Positions 35,797 to 42,807 of a DNA stretch of 42,807 nt are shown here, piece by piece. The position numbers and the translations under genes are program-made. This stretch comes from Candidatus Paenibacillus intestinavium (GTDB lineage: Bacteria > Bacillota > Bacilli > Paenibacillales > Paenibacillaceae), in contig DXHF01000228.1 of assembly GCA_019113605.1 (NCBI GenBank), forward strand, positions 1 to 42,807, given 5' to 3'. Positions within the stretch are counted from its first letter, which is position 1; each line of letters opens with the position of its first letter. Under the pieces are notes generated by a model. It was not told where the DNA came from and did not search any database. It was given only the letters and a program-made list of their open reading frames with translations.

Positions 35797-37095
35797 ATGA
35801 TAGAGCTCGCCCGAGACAATCATAACGAAGTGATATCCCCCCCGACAGATGTACTTGTTCAAACTAATGACGATATAAAGGAACTTTCTATTTGGCGTAA
35901 TCGTGCTTTTCTATTTGTCTTTGCTAGTACCAGCCTTTCCGTTCTTGGCAGTACCTTTCATAGCATTGCGTTAAATTTATGGATTCTTCAAACTACAGGA
36001 AGTGCTCGCTTAATGTCGGCGGTTGTAATTATTCATCTCGTCATTACTATGCTATTTGGATCGTTTGCTGGTACTATTGCTGATAGAGTCAATCGAAAAA
36101 ATCTTATGCTAGCAACAGACATTATTCGTTTCGTGTTAATTTCACTCATTGCACTACTTATTTATTTACCTAATACATCTTATATGTACATTATCATATT
36201 GACTGGTATCGTTGCCTTTGTTGGAACCTTTCGCTCGCCTGCATTTCAAGCAGCTCTTGTCGAGATTGTAGGCAAAAACCAACTCACTCAGGCGGTAGGT
36301 GCAATTAGTATATCTGATAATATCGTTCGTATCTCCGGCTTTGCTCTAGGCGGTATAGCGGTTGCACTATTTGGTGGTGCTTTTGCAATAGCCATCGATG
36401 CTACTACGTTTCTCCTATCAGCAATTTCACTTTTACTAGCTGGCCCTTTTCTTTTTCAACGCTCAAAAAGCTCATCTAAGCCAACCAACTCGTTCAGAGA
36501 AGATTTAACTGAAGGAATCCATTATGTATGGCGTGATTCGTTTGCTAGAGCATCTATTTTTCTATTACCAGTTGTCATGTTATTCTTCCTCTCTACTTTC
36601 ATGCTCATTCAAGTAATGGCTATTCAAGTATGGCATGCGAAGTCGATCGTCTTTGGAATCATTGAAGCCTGTATACCGTTAGGATTTGTGATAGGTTCTA
36701 TAATTATTATGAAATTAGATAAACGCCTTAAGCGGCGAGGTTGGTGGATTCTTGGCAGTATGCTTCTTATGGGGCCTCTCTTCATTATTATTTCACAAGT
36801 TTCAAATGCTTATGTTGCACTGCCATTCATTTTCTTGGTAGGGTTTCTCTTCTCATTCAGTACGACGATTATATATATTATGCTGCGAGTAGCCATTGAA
36901 CCCGACATTCAAGGGAGAGTTTTTGGATTACTCGGAGCATTAACTAGTGTCGCACCTCCAGTAGGTCTCGCTTTATTTTCAACCTTGTCAGACTACTATG
37001 GTCCTTCACCCATCATACTAATTAGCGGTATTATTATGATACTTATTATTAGCATTGCTGCTTACCGTATGCGAACCTTTCGTAGCTTTAACTAG
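35797..37095 (+). CDS. MFS transporter (DHA3/EntS-like exporter type)
   Basis: 432-residue major facilitator protein with about 12 membrane segments. The loop between segments 2 and 3 reads GSFAGTIADRVNRKNLML, a variant of the MFS signature. RSPAFQAALVEIVGKNQLTQAVGA is characteristic of the MFS_3/DHA3 group, whose members export siderophores, macrolides and similar compounds rather than import sugars. AAAGGAG lies 10 nt before the ATG. It is controlled by a LacI-type operator and located between CGTase and a cyclomaltodextrinase gene. It may be a second exporter for a sugar-linked metabolite, but no substrate can be read from sequence. Confidence 0.88.
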   Translation: MIELARDNHNEVISPPTDVLVQTNDDIKELSIWRNRAFLFVFASTSLSVLGSTFHSIALNLWILQTTGSARLMSAVVIIHLVITMLFGSFAGTIADRVNRKNLMLATDIIRFVLISLIALLIYLPNTSYMYIIILTGIVAFVGTFRSPAFQAALVEIVGKNQLTQAVGAISISDNIVRISGFALGGIAVALFGGAFAIAIDATTFLLSAISLLLAGPFLFQRSKSSSKPTNSFREDLTEGIHYVWRDSFARASIFLLPVVMLFFLSTFMLIQVMAIQVWHAKSIVFGIIEACIPLGFVIGSIIIMKLDKRLKRRGWWILGSMLLMGPLFIIISQVSNAYVALPFIFLVGFLFSFSTTIIYIMLRVAIEPDIQGRVFGLLGALTSVAPPVGLALFSTLSDYYGPSPIILISGIIMILIISIAAYRMRTFRSFN

Positions 37096-37140
37096 TTCTC
37101 CAGTTAGTTAAACAAAACAAATGTAATTTAGTAAATAATG

Positions 37141-37236
37141 TTTGAGTATTTATTCAACACTTGATATAATCTCCTTAATAAAAAGGCAATGAATCTAAGG
37201 ATTCAACCTCGTTTCTACGAGGTTGAATCCTTTTTT
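37141..37236 (+). promoter_or_regulatory. promoter-leader-terminator module 3
   Basis: -35 TTTGAG (37141-37146), 18 bp, extended -10 TGA-TATAAT (37165-37170). AAGGCAATG (37183-37191) starts 12 nt after the -10 box. The 6-bp hairpin TGAATC-TAAG-GATTCA (37190-37205) overlaps a perfect 14-bp stem, GGATTCAACCTCGT (37199-37212) with 37217-37230, followed by six T. Nearly identical to module 2, including sequence upstream of the -35 box (TTTAGTAAAT). Confidence 0.8.
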
Positions 37237-37268
37237 CGTATATAATCACAATGAGGAGAATGATAACA

Positions 37269-39059
37269 ATGAATTTGGAAGCTGTTTACCACAGAAGTCA
37301 ACAAAACTGGGCATACGCTTATGACAAACAAACGCTGCATATTCGACTTCGCACCAAAAAAAATGATTTAACGGAGGTCGTTCTTTATTCCGGTGATAAA
37401 TACGGCTGGGATCACACTGATACTATTACACCTATGAAAAAACTCGCAACAGACGGTTTATTCGATTACTGGAAGGCAGAAATACAACCCAAATATAGAA
37501 GAACAGTATATTACTTTGAATTATCTGATGACACACAAAAGAAATATATGTTAGAAAAGGGCTTTTTCGATCAACATCCTGAAATTAAATATGAAGGACT
37601 TTTCGACTTCCCATTCCTTAATCCCATTGATGTAATATCTCCACCTGAATGGGTGAAGGATGCTGTATTTTATCAAATTTTCCCTGAACGTTTTGCTAAC
37701 GGTGATCCTTCCATCAATCCCGAGAATGTGGAAGCATGGGGCGGCAAGCCAACAACGAAAAACTTCTTCGGCGGCGATCTACAAGGGGTAATGAACCATC
37801 TTGATCATATTACCAAGCTAGGCATTAATGCGATCTACTTCACACCTATTTTTGAAGCAACGACGAATCATAAGTATGATACGCAGGATTATATGAAGGT
37901 TGATCCTCATTTTGGTAGCAATGAAAAACTAAAGCAACTCGTGGCAGCTTGTCATGAGCGTGGCATACGTGTCCTGCTTGATGCGGTATTCAACCATTCT
38001 GGACGCACCTTTTTGCCCTTCGTCGATGCTCAAAAGAATGGCAAGGACTCCATATACGCAGACTGGTTCCATGTTCGAGAATGGCCGCTGCAAGTTGTTG
38101 ACGACATTCCGAGCTATGACACATATGGCTTTGAACCATTAATGCCAAAGCTAAACACAGAAAATGCGGAGGTTAAACAATATCTACTAGATGTCGCCCG
38201 TTATTGGATTGAAGAAATCGGAATTGATGGCTGGCGTCTTGACGTTGCCGACGAGGTAGATCACCAGTTTTGGCGTGAATTTAGACAGGTTGTGAAAGGC
38301 GTCAATCCAGAAGCCTATATTCTTGGCGAGATTTGGCACGACTCTATGATGTGGCTGCAAGGCGATCAATTTGATGCTGTTATGAACTATCCATTCACCA
38401 ATGCAGTGCTAGAATTTTTCGGACATCAAACGTTAAATACACAGGACTTTGCCCATGCCATCGGCAAGCAACTTACCACTTACCCACAGCAGGTCACGGA
38501 AGCTGCTTTTAACTTGTTGGACAGTCATGATACGTCACGCCTACTGACGATTTGTAAGGACGATGAGCAAAAGATGAAGTTAGCTGCATTATTCCAGCTT
38601 ACCTTCCCAGGAACACCTTGCATCTACTACGGTGATGAGTTCGGAATGAGCGGCGAAAGAGATCCAGGTTGCCGCAATTGTATGGTTTGGGAGCCAGAAG
38701 CGCAAAATCAAGAGCTGTTAAACTTCTATAAAGACGTAATCTCCTTACGTCATACCTATAAAGCGCTACGCAGCAGTGATATTAGCTTTACTTATGTAAG
38801 TCAGCATGAAGATGATGGCACACTTGTCTACGAACGCCGAGATGGTGACGAGCGACTGCGTATTGCTTTAAACGCTCGTCAAGAAGCAAGTCAGCTGGAA
38901 CTGGCCAATGAAGCTAAAGCTGGCTGGAACGTACTTCTAGCAGAAGGTGGTGCGGAGTGTATTGCCAATAACGATGCGACTACAGCGGTAGACACCTTGT
39001 CGTTATCACTGCCTGCTTATAGCTTTATCGTACTAAAAGCAACAAACAAAACCAGCTAA
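37269..39059 (+). CDS. cytosolic GH13 cyclomaltodextrinase/neopullulanase, paralogue 3 (mosaic)
   Basis: 596-residue enzyme of the same group as the genes at 14079 and 16778. Catalytic regions are intact: DAVFNHSG, nucleophile in [10 protein letters not shown], acid in ILGEIWHDS, and LLDSHDTSR. The first 150 residues and the promoter-leader are almost identical to paralogue 2 (about a dozen residue differences). From [13 protein letters not shown] onward similarity falls sharply and the DNA looks richer in G+C. This abrupt change suggests gene conversion or fusion of an older gene with the 5' end of paralogue 2. The C-terminus is longer, with an extra loop around [11 protein letters not shown]. 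Start at 37269, after GAGGAG. Cytosolic role as for its paralogues. Confidence 0.92.
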   Translation: MNLEAVYHRSQQNWAYAYDKQTLHIRLRTKKNDLTEVVLYSGDKYGWDHTDTITPMKKLATDGLFDYWKAEIQPKYRRTVYYFELSDDTQKKYMLEKGFFDQHPEIKYEGLFDFPFLNPIDVISPPEWVKDAVFYQIFPERFANGDPSINPENVEAWGGKPTTKNFFGGDLQGVMNHLDHITKLGINAIYFTPIFEATTNHKYDTQDYMKVDPHFGSNEKLKQLVAACHERGIRVLLDAVFNHSGRTFLPFVDAQKNGKDSIYADWFHVREWPLQVVDDIPSYDTYGFEPLMPKLNTENAEVKQYLLDVARYWIEEIGIDGWRLDVADEVDHQFWREFRQVVKGVNPEAYILGEIWHDSMMWLQGDQFDAVMNYPFTNAVLEFFGHQTLNTQDFAHAIGKQLTTYPQQVTEAAFNLLDSHDTSRLLTICKDDEQKMKLAALFQLTFPGTPCIYYGDEFGMSGERDPGCRNCMVWEPEAQNQELLNFYKDVISLRHTYKALRSSDISFTYVSQHEDDGTLVYERRDGDERLRIALNARQEASQLELANEAKAGWNVLLAEGGAECIANNDATTAVDTLSLSLPAYSFIVLKATNKTS

Positions 39060-39099
39060 AAACTTAAAAAGTCGGGACTGAACCATAACCCCTAAAATA

Positions 39100-39136
39100 A
39101 AAAGCTGTAAGGAAGAATCTCCTTACAGCTTTTTTG
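39100..39136. terminator. bidirectional terminator between GH13 paralogue 3 and the amylase gene
   Basis: AAAAGCTGTAAGGA (39100-39113) pairs with TCCTTACAGCTTTT (39120-39133) and is followed by T residues; an A run precedes it, so it can work on both strands of this convergent pair. Confidence 0.88.
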
Positions 39137-39188
39137 CACGATTAATGAATCTACGACTGAGATACTAACAAACAGACTTCAGTTTTCA

Positions 39189-41480
39189 CTAATTCCAAGT
39201 ATACACAGTTGTGTCTGCTGTTCCAGTAGAACTCGACGGAGAAGTAAAGACGCGGTTGCTACCGCTTTCCCAGACGACATTGCCTAAAGCATCCTTCTTA
39301 ATAAATTTGAATTCAAAGGTCGTTCCTTTTGGCACACTTACAGGTAAGAACCAAACAGGGTAGTTCGGATTCATCATCACTTCCGTTGATTTGGCAGGAT
39401 TCCAATTGCCCAGCTCAGCAATATTGCCGACAATATGAACATTTTGCCCGTACAGCGTCGATGCATTGACTTTGAAAATCACTTGAACCAGATCATCTGA
39501 CAATACCTCATAAACAAAAGCATTGCTGACGGTTGAGCCTTTGGTGACGGTAATGTTTTGCGAGCCAGGCGTTGCACTAGGCACGATCACTTCAATAAAA
39601 TTGTCAGTATTCGCTACAACTGATGCAGTAGTCGTACCAAATTTCACCGTTACCGAGCCACCAAGTCCCGTACCGTAAATATAAACGGTATTACCTGCAC
39701 GACCCGAAGTTGAGACGACATCACCAATTCTTGGAGTTGTTGTACCAAGTGAAGGATTGTACTCCCATACACTAACCTCACCGCCAGAAAGCGTGAAGCT
39801 AGCAAGCTTGTTTTGACCACTAACATTGCTAACCGTATTGGCAGCACCATACAGCAAGCCACCAAGCACATCGTTATAGCTACCTGTCGGAAGCGTTGTG
39901 TTCAGCGCTGGCACTGTAAATGGAAGGTCTGGCTGTCGGTTGATTGCCACAATGACTTGCTTATCGTAAAATTGACGCTGATAGACGATTACATCACTCG
40001 TGCTATACAACACTGATGTTGTACCGTATGCGACGGCTTCATTAGATTGACGAAGTTCAGAAAGCTCTTGAATAACTTTGTAAGCTGTCGTCGTTTCATC
40101 AAAAGCAACCTCGTTCTCCATAAATACGCGACCTGCAATATCACTGCTATCAACAGAGCTAATATATTGTTCTGTTCCATAATAAATGTTCGGTGTACCG
40201 CGCGACGTCATTAGTGCCGCTAATGCTGCATGATACGGCTTGTTGTTAGGTTGAATGTAGCGGAAGCGTGTTACATCGTGGTTGTCGAGGAAAGTTACCG
40301 CTTGATTTTCATAGGAGTAATCAGCGCTAGTCGTTAGTAGCATATTTCCAAAATCAGTCATATTTTCTGTGAAATTACCGAATGCATTCGTTGCAGCACG
40401 GAAATATTCAAAATCGAGATTGTTTACACCTGTACGATCTGGGAAAGTGCGATATTCATCGTATTTGGGATCTGGTCTACCAATAAAAAACTCGCCGAAA
40501 TGAGTAACAGGACCACCTGCTGCAGAATCAATCGCATCCTTTAAGCCCTGTGTAAAGGCTGGACTCATATGCAGCGTAGCATCATGGCGAAAGCCATCTA
40601 CTCCTTTGGATTTCCAAAATAATGCTGCTGCTTCCAGATGGGCGACCACTGAAGCATTTTCCTGAGAGAAATCAGCAAGTGAGCCTAAATCCTTATGTCT
40701 GAATCCATAACGCGAGCTGTCCGAGCCACGATCACCTAGACCATGGAACCAGCCATTTACATCATTGTTCGGGTCTGCTAGTAAATTTTCTACTTTACCA
40801 TCACTGTTGTAATCGTACGGTTCGCCATTAACATCGAGTGCATATGCACCAGTGCTCGTTTTGTCCGGCTCATAGAGCTTGCCGTCCTCTGCCGCAAAGC
40901 CCAGTGTAGGATTTTGCCAGCGGCTAGTATGATTCGTTACAAAATCAATAACTAACTTAATTCCTTCGTCGTGCAGTTCATCGCGCAACTCCTCAAATTC
41001 CTGCATCATGCCAAAATGCTTGTTCGTAGCAAAGTAGTTGCGTACATGATAGCCATGGAAGCTTGTCCAACGATCCATGCCGCCCCCAGCTTTATGATCT
41101 TCAATGACGGTGTCACGGTTTTCATACGGTGCTGAAATCCAAACCGCTGTCACGCCCATATTTTTCAAATACGGAATTTTATCAATAATCCCTTGCCAAT
41201 CCCCGCCTTGATACAGCTTCAAATCATTGCCGTCACCTCGCCCATCACTATTTGCATCATCGAACAAAGTCGGATCGAAGCCAGCAGGTATGTTATTGCT
41301 TGTGTCACCATCTACGAAGCGATCTGTAATAATTTGATACACGGTATCCTTCGGTGTAACTGGACCTAATGCGCCTGATGCCGTGGATGCCTCAACAGTA
41401 GTAGGCTGTGCTGACCATACTGGTAGCAATAAAGCAAATGATAATGCAACTACGAGTAAACGCTTCCACTTAAATGTCAT
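39189..41480 (-). CDS. secreted GH13 amylase with TIG and CBM20 domains (CGTase-like, probably hydrolytic)
   Basis: 763-residue extracellular amylase. The signal peptide spans about 1-32 (cut near VEA-STAS). The GH13 barrel shows DFVTNHTS, nucleophile in GVDGFRHDATLHMSP, acid in THFGEFFIG and FLDNHDVTRF, followed by domain C, a TIG/IPT domain and a C-terminal CBM20, the same order as CGTase. The aromatic residue central to cyclisation is missing: the aligned segment reads KDLGSLADF where CGTase has NLYDLAD. An insertion with DVNGEPYDYNSDGKVEN occurs in domain B. A maltogenic or liquefying hydrolase is therefore more likely than a CGTase. The ATG at 41480 follows GAGGAG; a longer frame lacks a ribosome binding site. 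It lies 143 nt after a LacI-type gene. Confidence 0.93.
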   Translation of the reverse strand: MTFKWKRLLVVALSFALLLPVWSAQPTTVEASTASGALGPVTPKDTVYQIITDRFVDGDTSNNIPAGFDPTLFDDANSDGRGDGNDLKLYQGGDWQGIIDKIPYLKNMGVTAVWISAPYENRDTVIEDHKAGGGMDRWTSFHGYHVRNYFATNKHFGMMQEFEELRDELHDEGIKLVIDFVTNHTSRWQNPTLGFAAEDGKLYEPDKTSTGAYALDVNGEPYDYNSDGKVENLLADPNNDVNGWFHGLGDRGSDSSRYGFRHKDLGSLADFSQENASVVAHLEAAALFWKSKGVDGFRHDATLHMSPAFTQGLKDAIDSAAGGPVTHFGEFFIGRPDPKYDEYRTFPDRTGVNNLDFEYFRAATNAFGNFTENMTDFGNMLLTTSADYSYENQAVTFLDNHDVTRFRYIQPNNKPYHAALAALMTSRGTPNIYYGTEQYISSVDSSDIAGRVFMENEVAFDETTTAYKVIQELSELRQSNEAVAYGTTSVLYSTSDVIVYQRQFYDKQVIVAINRQPDLPFTVPALNTTLPTGSYNDVLGGLLYGAANTVSNVSGQNKLASFTLSGGEVSVWEYNPSLGTTTPRIGDVVSTSGRAGNTVYIYGTGLGGSVTVKFGTTTASVVANTDNFIEVIVPSATPGSQNITVTKGSTVSNAFVYEVLSDDLVQVIFKVNASTLYGQNVHIVGNIAELGNWNPAKSTEVMMNPNYPVWFLPVSVPKGTTFEFKFIKKDALGNVVWESGSNRVFTSPSSSTGTADTTVYTWN

Positions 41481-41623
41481 AACCAACTCTCCTCGTCTAA
41501 TTAAATTAGATACCTTTTCACTGGACGCTTTATCGTGATGGTTTCTTCCGCATGTCATTATCATGTTGCTATTACGTACAAGTGTGGCATCACCCCTTTC
41601 AATAAATGACTGAATTTTTCTAA

Positions 41624-42652
41624 TTAACGTTGATAACGAGTTGCGCTTTGTCTGACTACAAGCTCGACACCAAGCACGATTTGACGTTGTTCCACTGCTT
41701 CTCCATCCATTAAAGCAATGAGCTGCTTAATCGCCTGCTCGCCTTTCTGCGCAATATTTTGATGTACTGTTGTTAGTGCCGGAATGGTATAGCTCGCCTG
41801 GTCGCTATTATCAAAACCCATTACTGAAATCTGCTGCGGCACACTAATTCCAAGATCGTATAGCCCTTTAAGCAAGCCAATTGCTGTAACATCAGATAAA
41901 CAAAACACGGCGCTAATATTGGTAGTGGTAGCATGAGCAACTATTGCACTCGCAATACGATAACCACTTAGAGCTGAAACTGGCTCTTGCAGTACAAGCT
42001 CCTCTCGTAACTCAATTCCTGATTCTGTTAGCGCTCGACAATATCCTAGCCAACGATAATAGTGAACACCTTGCTCGCCCAGCTTGCCAGACAGCAGCAT
42101 AATATCGCGATGGCCTAAAGCTAGTAGATGCTTCGTCCCGATATAGCCACCCAGTTCATCATCAAGGCTAATATGCGGTAATTGGTCATCTTGCAAATAG
42201 CTATCAACAAACACAACGGGAACCTTTAATTTTTGTATGCGCTTTAAAATTGGACTTGCTTTTACCGCACCGATGACAATTAAGCCATCAATTTGCCGTT
42301 CACGTATAAAAGAAAATGTTTCATCAGTCTCTACACCAACAAGAATAATATGCAACCGTTTGGAACGTGCCCCTTCTTCAATACCGGTAACAAGTTGCCA
42401 ATAAAAAGGGTTGTCCATGAGCTTCCCCGTTTCCATATATGGGACGACGACCGCGATAAGCGATGAGCGCTTGTCACGCAAATTTCTTGCGGCGGTGCTT
42501 GGCGCAAACTCTAATTCTTCAATTATTGCGTTTATTTTTTGCTTCGTAGCCTCGGATACTCTCCCTGCCCCGTTCATTACATTGGAAACAGTAGCGACCG
42601 AAGTCCCCGCAATTCTAGCAACATCTTTTATCGTAATTTTAGTATCTTTCAC
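41624..42652 (-). CDS. LacI-family transcriptional regulator 2
   Basis: 342-residue repressor with a typical N-terminal helix-turn-helix (TIKDVARIAGTSVATVSNVM), hinge (STAARNLRDKRS) and full sugar-binding domain with ISVMGFDNSDQASYTIPALT near the C-terminus. It starts with GTG at 42652, 7 nt after AGGAGG. Two similar AACGTT-centred palindromes lie upstream, so it is probably autoregulated. It precedes the secreted amylase on the same strand and probably controls it, with a maltose-type sugar as likely inducer; both are inference from position. Confidence 0.92.
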   Translation of the reverse strand: MKDTKITIKDVARIAGTSVATVSNVMNGAGRVSEATKQKINAIIEELEFAPSTAARNLRDKRSSLIAVVVPYMETGKLMDNPFYWQLVTGIEEGARSKRLHIILVGVETDETFSFIRERQIDGLIVIGAVKASPILKRIQKLKVPVVFVDSYLQDDQLPHISLDDELGGYIGTKHLLALGHRDIMLLSGKLGEQGVHYYRWLGYCRALTESGIELREELVLQEPVSALSGYRIASAIVAHATTTNISAVFCLSDVTAIGLLKGLYDLGISVPQQISVMGFDNSDQASYTIPALTTVHQNIAQKGEQAIKQLIALMDGEAVEQRQIVLGVELVVRQSATRYQR

Positions 42653-42670
42653 TATGCTGCCTCCTATATT

Positions 42671-42688
42671 ACATAAAACGTTTCATCA
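42671..42688. promoter_or_regulatory. LacI-type operator, proximal
   Basis: ACATAAAACGTTTCATCA, centred on AACGTT, lies about 20 nt upstream of the regulator start. It aligns without gaps to the second site 76 bp further upstream (15 of 18 positions). Confidence 0.6.
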
Positions 42689-42746
42689 TTAATAGATGGC
42701 TATAATCAAGGTTATATTACTTAATTAAGTGGATATTGCCCACATA

Positions 42747-42764
42747 TGATAAAACGTTACATCA
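42747..42764. promoter_or_regulatory. LacI-type operator, distal
   Basis: TGATAAAACGTTACATCA is a near-palindrome with matching TGAT/ATCA ends and central AACGTT. Together with the site at 42671-42688 it suggests looping or cooperative autoregulation. A further 12-bp palindrome ACTTAATTAAGT lies between them at 42719-42730. Confidence 0.6.
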
Positions 42765-42807
42765 CTATTACTAGAATAATAGACTAGGGGGTTTGTGTCA
42801 ATAATAT

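Noticed and set aside
1-42807. rRNA, tRNA, insertion sequences, prophage
   Set aside because: None recognised by eye; no transposase, integrase or phage structural protein is encoded. A tRNA scan was not possible.

Overview
The window looks like a chromosomal segment of a low-to-moderate-GC Firmicute, most likely a Paenibacillus-type bacterium. The reasons are YesN/YesM-style two-component control of a CUT1 sugar ABC transporter, an AraR-regulated arabinose locus, a CGTase of the Bacillus circulans/Paenibacillus macerans type, and strong AGGAGG ribosome binding sites. This assignment is inference; there is no rRNA or marker gene to anchor it.

Layout. (1) 1-7131, minus strand: two sugar permeases, a histidine kinase, an AraC-type response regulator, a lipoprotein solute-binding protein and the start of a Gfo/Idh/MocA oxidoreductase. 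A 40-bp element, 30/40 identical between copies, sits at both likely promoters (1620-1659 and 6992-7031). (2) 7132-11117: araR-araD-araB with three AraR-type operators; no araA is present. (3) 11118-13736: a structured intergenic region, trxB, and a cytosolic polysaccharide deacetylase-like gene with a cre-like site. (4) 13945-31703: three cytosolic GH13 cyclomaltodextrinase/neopullulanase paralogues, an Sfp-type phosphopantetheinyl transferase, and a seven-gene minus-strand operon. In transcription order the operon is GH13, Zn-dehydrogenase, signal-less sugar-binding protein, RibD-like reductase, MATE exporter, unusual NRPS, and Thermotoga-like maltosyltransferase. (5) 31741-42807: CGTase, a small membrane protein, a LacI regulator, an MFS exporter, a fourth GH13 paralogue, a secreted amylase with TIG and CBM20 domains, and a second LacI regulator.

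Main result. The minus-strand operon looks like an uncharacterised biosynthetic cluster that joins a glycine-activating NRPS module to alpha-glucan chemistry. The NRPS reads C-A-T, then a BtrH/C39-like domain, then a concanavalin-like domain. It is co-transcribed with a cyclomaltodextrinase, a maltosyltransferase and a maltodextrin-type binding protein that has no signal peptide. A PPTase to activate the carrier domain lies nearby. The flanking secreted CGTase and amylase and the cytosolic cyclomaltodextrinases could supply maltodextrin precursors, or be the targets of, or resistance to, a sugar-mimic product. All four cytosolic GH13 genes, including the first gene of the operon, share the same promoter-leader-terminator module. 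Its AAGGCAATG motif lies 12-13 nt after the -10 box in every copy and is followed by a strong terminator-like hairpin, which suggests coordinated transcription attenuation.
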